A stretch of 64,000 bases of DNA from Stentor coeruleus. Lineage: Eukaryota > Ciliophora > Heterotrichea > Heterotrichida > Stentoridae. Position 1 is the first letter of the stretch, and each line of letters begins with the position of its first letter. Positions 48,797 to 60,094 of the stretch are shown here, in pieces. A program made the translations under genes and the position numbers. The notes under the pieces are model-generated. The model searched no databases and was not told where the DNA came from. It worked only from the letters and a program-made list of their open reading frames with translations. Where the stretch lies: NCBI GenBank assembly GCA_001970955.1, contig MPUH01000072.1, forward strand, positions 56,862-120,861, in the 5' to 3' direction.

Positions 48797-49941
48797 ATGT
48801 TTTGTTTAATTTCAATGTATTTGATACTTGGTGAAAATATAAAATGTTAATGAAAATTATTTATTCTGGGAGTTCTGTATGGTTAATAGGATGCATCTTT
48901 TTGCTTGATAACCATTATAATATTTTTTGCATAAAATATGCCTATAAGTAGCTGGCTTATGATATTGAAGTAAACAGGTAGTAGACTTTTTATGAAATAA
49001 GAAATTTAGCTTCGCTTTGATAAAATAGTCTATCTTAAACCTATCCTCTATAATTTTAAAGACTTTCTAGATAAGCTTAGGCAATTTTTAAAAACAGTAT
49101 ATTTAGTCAAATTAAACTCCTCTTTATGGTCTATAAAAATCACAAAGTATTCTTTTGTGATTCGCCGAAATTTGTTTAAAGATTAGTTAATCACTAATAA
49201 TTTTTTTCTTTACTTGTGCTTATAAAATTTATATCGAAAAACATATTCAAATCCAAATTTCCGACATTTTTTAGACCAAAAGATTTATATACTCATAATT
49301 AAGTAACTAGGAATATAATACTTAATTTTATCACCTGAAAAGCTTCTACTTTAAATTCGACTTTAAAAACTGATGATATTTCGTTGATGCTTTTAAAAGC
49401 CATAAAATATTAATTTTATAAAACATAAAGCAAAACGTAAATAAGCTAAGCAATACAAAAATTCTCATATGAGATTTATAAAAAAAATATTTAGAATATC
49501 TAAAACTATAAAGCCGACTATATTTTGTATCAGTTTGAATATAGTAAAAATACTTTTATTTAGTTCTGAAACAATTAAATTAATTGAATATGGAATTGTA
49601 TCGTCTAATAAAAGAGTAGTCTACCAAACTGAATTGTATTTGATTGGGTTAATAAAGTTAAATACTCAAACATGTAATTTTCAATAGTATTAAGATATAA
49701 CTAATATTATAACCTTTTAGTAATTTGTGATAAATATTATATTTGAGCTTAATATGAAAGCTATCAAAAAAGGGTTATATTTTTCTATATCACATGAAAA
49801 TAAGATTTCACAATGATGCCTACTATTAACTTTTGATTAAAATAAGGGTTAATTTTCTAAGATAAATTGATTTTCTTAGAAAGAACTCTCATTTTTATAA
49901 GCTTCAAATAATCTTGGAAGACTATTCAATGGTATATAAAT
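48797..49941. other. AT-rich spacer upstream of the small MGC gene A
   Basis: 1145 nt. A 72-codon frame at 49469-49687 is Ile/Lys/Leu-rich and lacks any family look, so I do not call it. I see no RNA gene. Confidence 0.45.
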
Positions 49942-50142
49942 ATGGGCTGCGCTATGGTTTTCCGAAAGATTCCTTCAATACACGAACAGAAAAAAAAGCC
50001 TTTTGTATATTTAAAGATCTTTAATAATGATTACAGATCTCATGGCTTATTCTGCATACAAGAAGAGAATAGTTCTCTTGAACAAAGTATAGTTCAATTA
50101 AAACAAAAAACTAGAGTTTACACAGATGAAACAGATTCATAA
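49942..50142 (+). CDS. Small MGC-family protein A (66 aa), probably acylated
   Basis: Starts MGCAMVFRKIPS: Gly2 and Cys3 fit dual N-myristoylation and palmitoylation, followed by a basic patch. The rest contains YLKIFNNDYRSHGLFCIQEENSSLEQSIVQ. It is paralogous to the gene at 51814, with matching spacing of MGCAM, RKIPS/RRIPS, DY, GLFCI and LEQS. Many differences between the two are synonymous. The start is preceded by TATATAAAT in both genes. The family is not recognised; a role as a small membrane-bound signalling adaptor is inferred. Confidence 0.72.
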   Translation: MGCAMVFRKIPSIHEQKKKPFVYLKIFNNDYRSHGLFCIQEENSSLEQSIVQLKQKTRVYTDETDS

Positions 50143-51813
50143 ATTAGATTGAGAGAATATCAGCTGCATGTAATAAAAATTATTTTAACTTTTATTCAAA
50201 TATATAAGATAAAATTATATAAGTATATCTTGTGGTAGGATATTTTAAAATATAGTTATATAAGTGGCTTTGGAGTTTTTATATCTGTTTTAAGTGATAG
50301 TTTTGAAATTTTGTGTGGAAAGAAGGGTAGGCATGTAAATTGTATGTAAATCATTTTCATTTTTATGAAAAGATGATGATTTTTTTTTGTAACGTAAAAA
50401 ATTATGGAATAAGTTTTAGACCCTAACACCCGAGGATATTAGCAAAAAGTTATTGGTGATTTGGAGTGAATTTAGTACAGTTTTACTATGGTTATAGAGT
50501 ATAAAGGCAAAAATATCTTTATAAAAAATGATGGGCTAGAAGTAAAAATCTTATAATCATATTTAATCAAAATTCTCAAGATAACCCAAAATATAATCAG
50601 TATTTAAATATATAATTTGTATAATATTTATAAGTGATATCATTGAGAAATCCATAAGCAACAAAATTTTTACTGGAAGAATCTAAAATATCATACAAAG
50701 CTAACTTAGCATTATAAAGCTATAAAGATATAAACTATTCTAAATATAAAATTTTCTAGATAACTTTTTAAATCATTTATAGCAGCTCTAGCCTTTAAGC
50801 TGGGTTAATTTTTCTGTTTTGTCACCATATATATATAATTTGTATAAACTCAATAAAAAGCTAATATTTATTATATAAACTTTGCTTATAAACTTTTACA
50901 ATCAAAATTGCCTAACTCGATAAAGAACGAAATTTTAACTTATATTATTTATTAATAAGCATCATTAGCTAAGGTAAAATATTGAAAATCTTTCTAAATC
51001 ATTATGATTTTACAATAGACAACATTATCCAATTTTGGACTTTTTATGACGAAAATTTAAATACTTTATAGATTTTCCTACTTAATGAGCATGAGAAATC
51101 CTAAAAATTAATCAAATCAATAAACAATTTACTACAACTCCTAGTTTACTACACAGCAAAACATATACTTAAACCTACTTTTCAACAAACCTACTTATTC
51201 AACATTTTTATTTAGACCCAAATCAGAAATAGCTTATCTTGTAAAAAGAAACAAAGAAAAATTAGAAAATAGTTATCTGAATGTAATAAAGCCAAATTCA
51301 GTCAAATATTTTTTTTTAAAAATCAAATTCTTATAGAAAATCTGTAAATAAGCCTATACGAAATCACTTTTAAGAGCATTTAAAGCAAAAAATACACTTT
51401 GAAAACTAAATTTATTGGATAAACCAAATTAGAGAAGAGAAAAGAATGAAGAGTTAATAAAAGATAGTATAAACATTTAATAGTAAAACTTATCTACATA
51501 TACTGAATACATTTATTATCGTGCTAGAACTGCAACTTTTATTCAAAAATCATTAAAATGTAACCACTAAGCCAACTAAAATTTGTATTAGTTAGATATC
51601 TTACAATTTTATAAGAATTAAAGAATGATTAAACTGCTCAATTACTAAAGATAGCTTTTATAATACTTTTGGCCTTAAATAATTGTATTATATGTTTTGA
51701 TTTTATATTCAATTATTTGTAATAGTTATTAGGCTTGAAAATGTATGTTTTACAGTATGAATTATATTAAAATATTTATATGATAATAATAATACAATAA
51801 GTAATATATAAAT
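50143..51813. other. AT-rich spacer between the two MGC genes
   Basis: 1671 nt, very AT-rich, without the strong strand bias of other spacers. I see no gene, repeat copy or structured RNA here. Confidence 0.45.
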
Positions 51814-52020
51814 ATGGGTTGTGCAATGATTATCAGAAGGATTCCTTCAAAAAATGAACCAAAAAATAAGCGGTTTATGATTTTAAGAAATTTAAGGCAT
51901 GACTATAAGGCTAAAGGCTTGTTTTGCATAGAGGAAGAAAGTAGTTTTCTGGAACAGAGTTTTATTCAAATCTATAAAAAATGTTGGAATTCACCTAGGA
52001 AAACAGACGCACAAATTTAA
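51814..52020 (+). CDS. Small MGC-family protein B (68 aa), probably acylated
   Basis: Starts MGCAMIIRRIPS and continues with FMILRNLRHDYKAKGLFCIEEESSFLEQSF. It aligns along its whole length with the 66-aa protein at 49942. Conserved are the acylation-type N-terminus, a basic patch, a central DY, GLFCI and an acidic/Ser stretch ending LEQS. C-termini differ. The pair looks like a local duplication kept under purifying selection. Function unknown. Confidence 0.72.
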   Translation: MGCAMIIRRIPSKNEPKNKRFMILRNLRHDYKAKGLFCIEEESSFLEQSFIQIYKKCWNSPRKTDAQI

Positions 52021-52534
52021 TTGAGTGAATTCAGTTTATATAAATCAACTTACTTTAAATGCATTTTAGTTTATAAAATAAATTATGAAAAATGATAGAT
52101 GCAGCTGAACTTAAGCGAAACTTTTATAAAAATAAACAGTGTATAAATTTTATCTATAATATTATTATTATCTCATAAAATAAGCAGTCTCACAAAAAAG
52201 TTTACAACAAAGAATTAAAAATCCTATAATTTCTTTATTGACTTATCATATTTAAGAATATCAAATAAATTAATGTAACGGCTTAATCGGTAGAATTTAC
52301 TAAGTAAAATCTTATAAAATCTTATTTTTAAAAGCTTTAAACAACAAAAAGTAAATCGAAAATAATTAACAAAAAATGTCATAAAATTCAATTTAAGTCA
52401 TATATAGCTTAAAACATTATTACCTTATAATATTATATACATATCACTATAGAATATTTTACTATAGTAGAAAAATTATTTAAGTATATACTACAATTAT
52501 TTATAAATCAACTTAATAAATATAGTGAATTATT
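52021..52534. other. AT-rich spacer
   Basis: 514 nt between the MGC gene B stop and the hydroxylase stop. Nothing recognised. Confidence 0.45.
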
Positions 52535-53443
52535 TTATAAGTTCAAATAATCATTAACCTCTGCAAAAATATCCTTAAGGTTACTCAACGATCCCACATC
52601 AACATATTGTGGCTGATAATCTGAAAGTGTTAAATCCTGCTTGACAACTTTTCCCAGATTCCATTCTTCAATTTTACCTTTCCCAGTACCGACATGTTCA
52701 AGTTCTTTACAAGAACCTAAAATTCCTGCACCCAGCACTTTATCTGATAAAATCCCAAATTCCACAGTGAAAAAATAAACCTTGCCTAAAACATCAATAA
52801 CATCATCCGATGCTCCAAGGGCTTTTCTCCCAATTTCCTGAGAAAACCTGGCAAATTCCTTATTCGCTAGCATAGGTACATGTCCCATAATTTCATGAAC
52901 AATATCTGGTTCAGGTGAATAAAAAGGTACAGATTTATGTCTGATATATTGAGTTGAATAAAAAACTTTAAACGCTAGACCATATAAGAAAATCCTTGGT
53001 TCGACCATCCCTCCAACATTGACCATTTGAAATCCTGACTTCTGTTTTAAATATTTATTGATTTTAGCGAAATTCGGCACTTCATTAGCTGATATTATAT
53101 CATAATCTTCGAGTTCTTTAAGATTTTCTGTATGTTCTTCACAAGCAAACTTATAGTGCAACTTTCTAAGTTTGGAATATAAAGTTGACCATGTTTGAAT
53201 ATGGTCTGAGTTATACTCAACTTTATTGACTTTTCCTATTATTGAAGGAGCATTTCTAACTTTTTTAACCCAGTTCATGTATGTTGGATCATTATATCCT
53301 GGGTATTCTGAGCCTAGTTTACTGATAAAATCTTCGTAATGCTTTGGAAATGTGTTTAAGTCGTAGATATTAGATGGCTTGTAGTGAGTTGGGAGCTCTT
53401 TGAAGGCAAGAGAGACTGAAAATTTCCTAAAAATAAATTGCAT
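52535..53443 (-). CDS. Aromatic amino acid hydroxylase (phenylalanine/tyrosine/tryptophan type)
   Basis: 302 aa from the ATG at 53443; an upstream in-frame ATG at 53518 would add 25 residues. It is the catalytic domain only, without the ACT regulatory domain of animal enzymes. Iron ligands are visible in PEPDIVHEIMGHVPML (two His) and YFFTVEFGI (Glu). The pterin-side pattern RIFLYGLAFKVFYSTQYIRH and ILGSCKEL also fits. It uses tetrahydrobiopterin, iron and oxygen to hydroxylate Phe, Tyr or Trp; the substrate cannot be fixed by eye. The basic start MQFIFRKFSVSLAFK could be an organelle-targeting sequence. Confidence 0.92.
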   Translation of the reverse strand: MQFIFRKFSVSLAFKELPTHYKPSNIYDLNTFPKHYEDFISKLGSEYPGYNDPTYMNWVKKVRNAPSIIGKVNKVEYNSDHIQTWSTLYSKLRKLHYKFACEEHTENLKELEDYDIISANEVPNFAKINKYLKQKSGFQMVNVGGMVEPRIFLYGLAFKVFYSTQYIRHKSVPFYSPEPDIVHEIMGHVPMLANKEFARFSQEIGRKALGASDDVIDVLGKVYFFTVEFGILSDKVLGAGILGSCKELEHVGTGKGKIEEWNLGKVVKQDLTLSDYQPQYVDVGSLSNLKDIFAEVNDYLNL

Positions 53444-53518
53444 TTTATAATAAAGATACCTTGAAAATCTTAAATAGACAGATTTTACACTTAAAATGAG
53501 GAAAATTTTATTCTGCAT

Positions 53519-54279
53519 ATGTGGAAAAAAATCTTCAAGTGATGAATGTAGAAATTTATAGGGATATTAGGAAGATAGATAATGGTTTGGAAGGAAGGCT
53601 TTGGGTTTAAATGATTTTTATTGAGGAAACGGCAACTTGACTATGATGATATGGTTAAATTTCTGATTTTTTCGGTTGATGCTTTATGTAAAAAGGTGGG
53701 CTTTTAGTTGGAAAAATGCTGATGAGAAATAGTTTTATGCTTTAAGGATTGTGAAGATAGGTTTATGGGAATTTTTATATTAGGGCTAAAGTTTACTATG
53801 CTTACTATTTTGATAATTTAAATCCATTTTTATTGGATTATTATATATAGGTATTATAATATTTATATAAATTAGTTTTAATTAATTATCTGATTTTTTC
53901 ATCATAGCAAATACTGTCTGATTAATGATAAATCCTGATTCTATATAGAAATCCATAGCAAATTTAATTAAAAATCAAAACCTATCATTTTTTATCCTAT
54001 CAGTTCTCAAACTCCCTTTACACCCTAACCCTAATATCTTATCTAAAACCTTATATTTCTTTATAATTCTTAAAAAAATTCCTAATCAACACCGCCAACT
54101 CCCTACTTTCACCTAACTCCAATTTTCTAATTTTTACCCTCACTAATTTCCCAACATAAAAAGTTAATAAATCGATAAAAAACAATCTACTTTTCTTACA
54201 TCACACAATCTCTTCTCAATAAAAATCAACATCACAAATCCCAACTATTTTCTTATTATTAAAATATTATAATCTCAAA
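53519..54279. other. Spacer
   Basis: 761 nt. The left half is G-rich and the right half C-rich and G-poor on the + strand, as predicted from gene directions. It includes CCCTAACCCTAA near 54013 (two telomere-like units only). No gene. Confidence 0.5.
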
Positions 54280-55245
54280 CTATAAAGTTCTCCTTGGACC
54301 ATTACGAGACTTATTTCTTATATTTTGAACAACAGGGAACAAATTCAAACCTTGAATAAAATTACATTGTTTGATATACTGAGAAATCTTCGAATCTTCA
54401 CTTGGGACAACTTCTTCATCTTCTAAATCCATATCAAAACTATTATGTCCAAAGCTCTCATCATCAAAATCAGGTATTGAGTCCATACAAGAGTTAATAA
54501 GACTAAAGCCGATTTCTTTTTCTTCAATGATTCTATCTGAATATATAAGTGAAATAAGCTGATTATTATGTTTTTTTTCTTGAGGAGATGGTTCTGTGCT
54601 TATATAAGAGCCAAATGATTTGTTAACTTCTTTAAAATCTTCTCCTGCGTCAAAACTTACTAGACGAGGACGTGAGCCGAGTTTTTGGGTTTTTACACGA
54701 GGCTTTATATAACAATCACAATATTGTAAAGTTATTAAAAGACTCGATGATGAACTTTGGAAGAAAAGTGCCTCTGGGGAATATGATTTAATGTCATGAA
54801 GACAAAGACTAGTGTCCCAATAATAATTGCAAACACAAGATTTAATAATTTCAGCTTTAAGAGTCCCATTATAACTCTTATATAAAGCTGTTAAAAAAAC
54901 CGCTAAAGAGCATAGGGTTGATGAAATTTCATTATCTGTAGTAGTGTTTGTAAAAGTAGAAAGTACTACAGGATTATAAACAAATCTCCATTTTGCTCTA
55001 AGGATTGGATAACAGCCTTCAGTGCATTCAATAAGCATAAGAAAAAATTCTTGATTGACAGTTTTTAAAAATACTGACTCGATATCTTTTTCCAAAATTG
55101 AAGCTAAACTTGTTGTTATATGGAAATCATTGTTAGCTACTTTTGGAGAATATGGGTACAAATTGAATGTTTCTGATACGATTCCAAGTATTTTATATAC
55201 TATTTTTTGGATTTGGTTTGAGAATGCTTGTATATCTTTTTCCAT
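54280..55245 (-). CDS. Unknown protein (321 aa), weakly ATG13/HORMA-like
   Basis: The N-terminal half is a mixed alpha/beta region (QIQKIVYKILGIVSE, EFFLMLIECTEG, PILRAKWRFVYNP, CSLAVFLTALYKS) with an order like the HORMA-type domain of ATG13. The C-terminal half is acidic and Ser-rich (FDDESFGHNSFDMDLEDEE), probably disordered, as in ATG13. Identity is too low to be firm. If correct it would be the regulatory subunit of the autophagy-initiating ATG1 kinase. An unrelated fold remains possible. Confidence 0.6.
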   Translation of the reverse strand: MEKDIQAFSNQIQKIVYKILGIVSETFNLYPYSPKVANNDFHITTSLASILEKDIESVFLKTVNQEFFLMLIECTEGCYPILRAKWRFVYNPVVLSTFTNTTTDNEISSTLCSLAVFLTALYKSYNGTLKAEIIKSCVCNYYWDTSLCLHDIKSYSPEALFFQSSSSSLLITLQYCDCYIKPRVKTQKLGSRPRLVSFDAGEDFKEVNKSFGSYISTEPSPQEKKHNNQLISLIYSDRIIEEKEIGFSLINSCMDSIPDFDDESFGHNSFDMDLEDEEVVPSEDSKISQYIKQCNFIQGLNLFPVVQNIRNKSRNGPRRTL

Positions 55246-56456
55246 TTAAAATTATATAAAGATTTAAATTACGTATAAAACAATGATTAACGCATATCGT
55301 AAGCAATTAGCTAGCCATTTTTTAAGTATGATGATTATATTTGAAAATATAAGATAGGGAAGAAAGTTTGATATGATTTTCTAATAAAATTTGAATACTT
55401 GAAACTTTAAATGAATGTTTTATGATAAAACTGGTAGTAGGGAAAACTGACAGGAATTATCAGAATATTATATAAGAACTATAATAAAACTTGGGATAAA
55501 TTTGTGATAAGGTTAAAGAAAGAGAATTGATAAGGATTTTTAAGGAAAATTATAAGAGATTAGTGATAAGATATAAGGTCTTATGGTTTCAGGCTCTGTT
55601 GTGGTATTTATTATCGGTTAATATATTTTTTTAGCTAATTACAAGTTATAACATATTAAAATATCAGAAATAGGATTTTAGGCAAATTTTCAGAGACTAA
55701 ATCGGTTTTTACATATGAAACTATATTTAAATTTTCCTAAGATTTTAAAATTATTTATCTTGCATAAGCATCTCTTTTTCCAGCTAGACATGATTTCCCA
55801 CTATTACATCAAACTCTGCATAAAATACGCTACAATCACTATTCATTTGATTAATCAAAAGTCAAATTATTTACTAAAAATAAATTATTCAACCAAATAT
55901 AATTAAATAATCAGCTATTTCCAGGCTTTTACCCAAAACATCTTCTAATCATTATTTTTCTTACTTCCACAATCATTCATAAAAGCTAGTATTTCCTTAT
56001 CATATTACACATAAAAAATTCTATTCTAATAAACACCTGTACATACCCAAAAAAAATTAAACCAAAAACACAATCTCATTAAAAAACCAATAAACCTAAT
56101 TTCTTTCACCTAAAAAGCATCACACTCCAAAACCCAACACAAATTTCCCCTTTCCTCCAAAACTATATCCATCCAAAAATCCTAACCCAAACATATTTTA
56201 TCCAAATCATCACATTCTCATCAAAAAAACCTTTACCCAAAACTCCAACTCCATCAAAATCAAAACCAAAATATCCAATCACAAAAAATCATAATCTAAC
56301 CCACAAATTTTTTCAGCAATAAAAAGTCTTCAAAAAATCCCAATTTTTCCATTCACATTTAATCATATCCGCATCAAAAATCTCACATCATCTATAAAGC
56401 TTTAAATCTAATTTAATCCAATTTCATCTACTAAAAAACATTTAAGGCCTTTAATA
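55246..56456. other. Divergent spacer with strand-composition switch
   Basis: 1211 nt between two divergent genes. Bases 55441-55620 have 39 G and 10 C. Bases 56101-56280 have 1 G and 60 C. No gene is seen; a 63-codon frame at 55715-55906 looks random. Confidence 0.6.
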
Positions 56457-57035
56457 ATGGATTTCACTAAAAAACCCAGAGTCAAACTGCTTATCCTCGG
56501 TGATTCAGGTGTTGGTAAAAGTAGTATATTGATTCGATACACAGAAGAAAAATTTAACCATTCACATATTGCAACAATTGGTCTTGATTTCAAGACCAAA
56601 ACAATTGAAATCGACGGTAAACAACTAGAAATGCAAATATGGGACACTGCAGGTACAGAAAAATTCCGTGTAATAACTAGAACTTATTATCAAAAGTGCT
56701 CAGGGATAATAATCGCATATGATTGTACTGATCAGAAATCATATAACAATGTGACTAAATGGATGGATCAAATCAGAAACAATGTTGAAGATGATACACC
56801 TAAAGTGATCATTGCTTGCAAAATTGATAGACCTGATAGGAAAATATCAAAAAGTGATGGGGAAAATCTTGCGGAGACTATGAAGGTACAGTACTTTGAA
56901 ACTAGTGCTAAAGCGGGAATTGGAATAGATGAAACATTTATTTATTTGGCCAGGCAATGCTTTGATAGAGGTATAGGAAAATGCACAGGTGTGCCTTTAG
57001 AAATACAGTTACCACAAAGCGGTTGTAAATGCTAA
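56457..57035 (+). CDS. Divergent Rab-family GTPase lacking the catalytic Gln
   Basis: 192 aa. The P-loop GDSGVGKSS and switch I (HIATIGLDF) are intact. The switch II motif reads WDTAGTEKF, with Thr67 in place of the catalytic Gln, and the NKxD base-recognition motif reads CKID (Cys121 for Asn). ETSAK is kept and the C-terminus CKC is a prenylation signal. The Rab8/Rab1-like framework (TITRTYYQ, GIIIAYDCTD) is clear. Loss of the Gln predicts slow GTP hydrolysis, and the altered NKxD predicts weakened guanine selectivity. It may be a constitutively active or regulatory Rab. Confidence 0.92.
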   Translation: MDFTKKPRVKLLILGDSGVGKSSILIRYTEEKFNHSHIATIGLDFKTKTIEIDGKQLEMQIWDTAGTEKFRVITRTYYQKCSGIIIAYDCTDQKSYNNVTKWMDQIRNNVEDDTPKVIIACKIDRPDRKISKSDGENLAETMKVQYFETSAKAGIGIDETFIYLARQCFDRGIGKCTGVPLEIQLPQSGCKC

Positions 57036-57422
57036 TACTTAGTTTTTATATGTTTTAACTTGGATAGATATAAAAAAAAAATTATGATAAAAGTGTATAG
57101 GAAAAGATGTTGATTATGATACTTGTTGTTAGGTTAAAGAGTTTTTGTTTCGGTTTTGAAATAGCAGTATTTGGTTTTTGATAGGTAGATATTATAATTA
57201 TATTTTTAGCAAAGAAAAAATGTTAATTTTGATAGAACACTTGTGGGGAAATCCATATGATAATGATACTATGTGTTATTGGTTGGTGTATAAGAAATAA
57301 TTTTATAAATTATTTGTGATTACTAACTTTTATAATTAAAAAACGATCTCAGCATATTTCGAAATCTAAAAAAAAATTCACTCCATTCTACCTATAAATT
57401 CACTTTAAATTAATCTAAATTA
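57036..57422. other. Spacer between convergent genes
   Basis: 387 nt. G-rich on the + strand after the Rab, then C-rich before the stop of the minus-strand gene. No gene. Confidence 0.5.
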
Positions 57423-58478
57423 TCAATTATTACAATTGTTTTTTTCAAGAAACTTAGTGAATTTTCCTATAACCTTCAAGCTTTTAATGAATTCTTCATT
57501 TGTTATAATACTCAAAAGTTCCCTATAATCAATATTTTTATCCGTATCTCTATGTATATCACTATCCTCAGCAGTTTCAGAACAAGGTTCATAGTATATT
57601 TTTTTATGATCTTCCACATTCTTCTCCTCAAACAAAAAATCTCCTCCTCCAACACCAAAACTCGGTTCCCGGACCTGATTTTTCCCTTTGATTATTGGGA
57701 ATTTCGCTAAGCATTCAAGTTTTTCAGTACTACTCGAACTAGAAAAAGACTCATCTTCCGAGCTAGAATCAGAAACAATCAAATTTCTCTGTATTTCCTC
57801 AAGCGTTTCTGTTAAATTGAAATCCAAATTATAATTTTGATAAGGGTTTTCTTGAGTTCTATTCAAATTCTCAAACTTCTTAACATTTTTCAATGGGGAA
57901 AAATATATCGCTTTACTCTGCAAATTCGAAATAGGCAAAGCTAACTGAAAAACCTTTGTTTTCTCTTGTGATTTCTCATTATTATCTATTTTCTCCTTAG
58001 GACTTTCTTTGCCTTTGCCCGAGTTCTCTTTTTCATCTAAATTTGTTTCAAAAACATCTTGAGGTAAGACTATATTTTTACAAGTATTCATCCCTTTGTT
58101 TATAAAATCAAAGTCTTCTTTATAAATTTGCGAGTTTTTCAATGAGTTTTGCGATTTTTCTGAGTTTTTTTCTGATGTGCGAGACTCATTAAGTTTTTTC
58201 TCATGTCTTGAAGCAAGAATTGGAGTAAAAGATTTAATTCTGTTTGATCCTAATTCGTCTAAGCTGTAATCGGTTATTTTTCTTGTTCCCCCTAAGGATT
58301 CTTTGGATTTTTGGCTTTTGATGACGCTTGTTAAATTGTTTATAGGGTGGATTGGACGAGATTTTTTTGATTGTAAGCTTTGATGTTTGGGTTCTTTGAA
58401 GTTTGAAAGCATTGATGATGGTTTAGAGAATTCCAAGTCTTTTGATATCTTTTGATAGACTGGTTGGACTTTACGCAT
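57423..58478 (-). CDS. Unknown low-complexity protein (351 aa)
   Basis: A Ser/Lys/Glu/Asn-rich single frame with many KxxS and SxxE patterns, a Ser-dense stretch (SDSSSEDESFSSSSSTEK) and a short hydrophobic C-terminal helix (LLSIITNEEFIKSLKVIGKF). It is probably mostly disordered and phosphorylated, with a short interaction helix at the end. No family recognised. Confidence 0.62.
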   Translation of the reverse strand: MRKVQPVYQKISKDLEFSKPSSMLSNFKEPKHQSLQSKKSRPIHPINNLTSVIKSQKSKESLGGTRKITDYSLDELGSNRIKSFTPILASRHEKKLNESRTSEKNSEKSQNSLKNSQIYKEDFDFINKGMNTCKNIVLPQDVFETNLDEKENSGKGKESPKEKIDNNEKSQEKTKVFQLALPISNLQSKAIYFSPLKNVKKFENLNRTQENPYQNYNLDFNLTETLEEIQRNLIVSDSSSEDESFSSSSSTEKLECLAKFPIIKGKNQVREPSFGVGGGDFLFEEKNVEDHKKIYYEPCSETAEDSDIHRDTDKNIDYRELLSIITNEEFIKSLKVIGKFTKFLEKNNCNN

Positions 58479-59482
58479 TTTGATGTGAATATTATTGGTG
58501 TTGTAATATTGTCGACGTTATGAAGATTAAATAGGAAATTTAAATTCTTATAAATAATTTGACAAGTTTTTGGGAGTGCGTTTTTGTAATGAAAATCGAT
58601 TTTTTAAGGGTTTTATGATAGAAAAGTTGTGAATGTTTAAGGTTTTATATGTGTATTTTTAAGAATGTGATATTTTTATATTAGAAAAGATAGGATATTA
58701 TGTATTTTTTACTGATTATTATTAGATATTTTTTTTACTTTCTAAATATTTTGTTTTAATTTATTAATTGGTAAGACTTTCGATAGGTTTATTTGTGGAT
58801 ATTGAGTAGATAGTATTTTGAATTTTAATATGGTTTAGAACTATGAATAAATATGATCAAGAAAATATACTAGAAATTTTATGAGAAAGATTATAAATAG
58901 AAGATATTAGGGAATATTTATAAGGTATTTTATATAGGGAATTATGTGTGTTTTTATAAAAATTTTGATTTGGAAGTTTTAGGCGGTTTATTTTGAAATA
59001 TTTTGGAAATAGAATTGCAGGATAAAATTTGCATGAAACTTGTCATAATAGTATAATTGAGGTGAATATGATTGCAAATACCTAAAAAAATTATGATAAT
59101 CCTAACTTTAATACCTTAAAAATAGCAAAAGTTCACATAAATGAACAATAATTCTAAATCTTAATATCTTAAAATTTACTGAAAATAAGATAATTTTATC
59201 TAAATAAAAAAACTATAATATGAGACTAAAATGAATTTACAACAGCGCTATTATAAAACCTTAATTATACTAAATTTATCAAAAAAATAGTATTTATACA
59301 ATCTAAAGTAAAAAAACCATATAAATATCCAAAACCTTTAATTTTTCTTCATAAACTAACTTACACACAACCAATATTCACCACTATCAGCAATCAAAAA
59401 AAACTCAACAATTTTTTTTCACACTTCATTAAAAATCCTCAATCTATCCCTAATACACATTTCCTTAATATCATATATAATT
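58479..59482. other. Divergent spacer
   Basis: 1004 nt. The left part is G/T-rich and the part before the Rab start is C/A-rich and nearly G-free, matching the flank rule. No gene. Confidence 0.5.
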
Positions 59483-60094
59483 ATGTCAAGAAGAGACTAG
59501 TAACAAATATACAGCGATTATTTATTCAAAATGGTCCTTGTCGGAGATTCAGGTGTTGGTAAATCGTGTCTATTATTAAGATTTGCAGATGACACTTTTT
59601 CAGAAAGCTATATCAGTACAATCGGAGTTGATTTTAGATTCAAAACTCTGACAGTAGATGGTAAAATAGTAAAACTTCAGATTTGGGACACTGCAGGACA
59701 AGAAAGGTTTAGAACTATAACAAGTGCTTATTATCGTGGTGCTGATGGTGTCATGCTTGTATTCGATAAAACTTCCCGGGATACTTATGATCATATTCCT
59801 GATTGGTTGGACGAAATAAACAAATACTCTGAAACATCAATCAAAGTAATTATAGGAAACAAACAGGATTCTACAGATTTAATACAAGTTGATGAAGAGG
59901 CTGGGAAGAAATTTGCCCAGTCTAAAAATATGAATTATATTGAAACTAGTGCTCTTAGTGGAAATCAAGTTGCACTTGCTTTTGAGATTATGGCTCGTGA
60001 ACTTATTAGTAAAAAAGCTGTTGGTCAGCAGAAAGGGAATAAGTTGACGAGCAGCAAGGTAAATAAAAACTTTGGTTGTTGTCAACAAATATGA
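59483..60094 (+). CDS. Rab1-type small GTPase
   Basis: Two exons joined across a 15-nt intron give 198 aa. The first exon supplies MSRRDY and splicing makes DYDYLFKMVLVGDSGVGKS, the Rab1 N-terminal signature. Other motifs are SESYISTIGVDF, WDTAGQERFRTITSAYYRGA (identical to Rab1/Rab8 switch II), GNKQD and ETSAL. The C-terminus FGCCQQI carries the prenylated Cys pair. Rab1 drives ER-to-Golgi transport and autophagy. Without the intron the frame would lack its start and switch-proximal residues. Confidence 0.95.
59500..59514 (+). other. 15-nt intron in Rab1-type gene
   Basis: GTAACAAATATACAG, phase 2. Removal restores MSRRDYDYLFK, the expected Rab1 start. Retention gives a stop within two codons. 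Confidence 0.94.

Noticed and set aside
49469-49687. 72-codon + frame near the MGC genes
   Set aside because: Ile/Lys/Leu-rich composition expected by chance in AT-rich DNA, with no resemblance to the MGC family or any motif.
54013-54026. CCCTAACCCTAA, telomere-like
   Set aside because: Only two units, internal to a C-rich spacer, so not evidence of a chromosome end or a healed break.
55715-55906. 63-codon + frame in the divergent spacer
   Set aside because: Composition mirrors the local base bias and there is no homologous or repeated copy.
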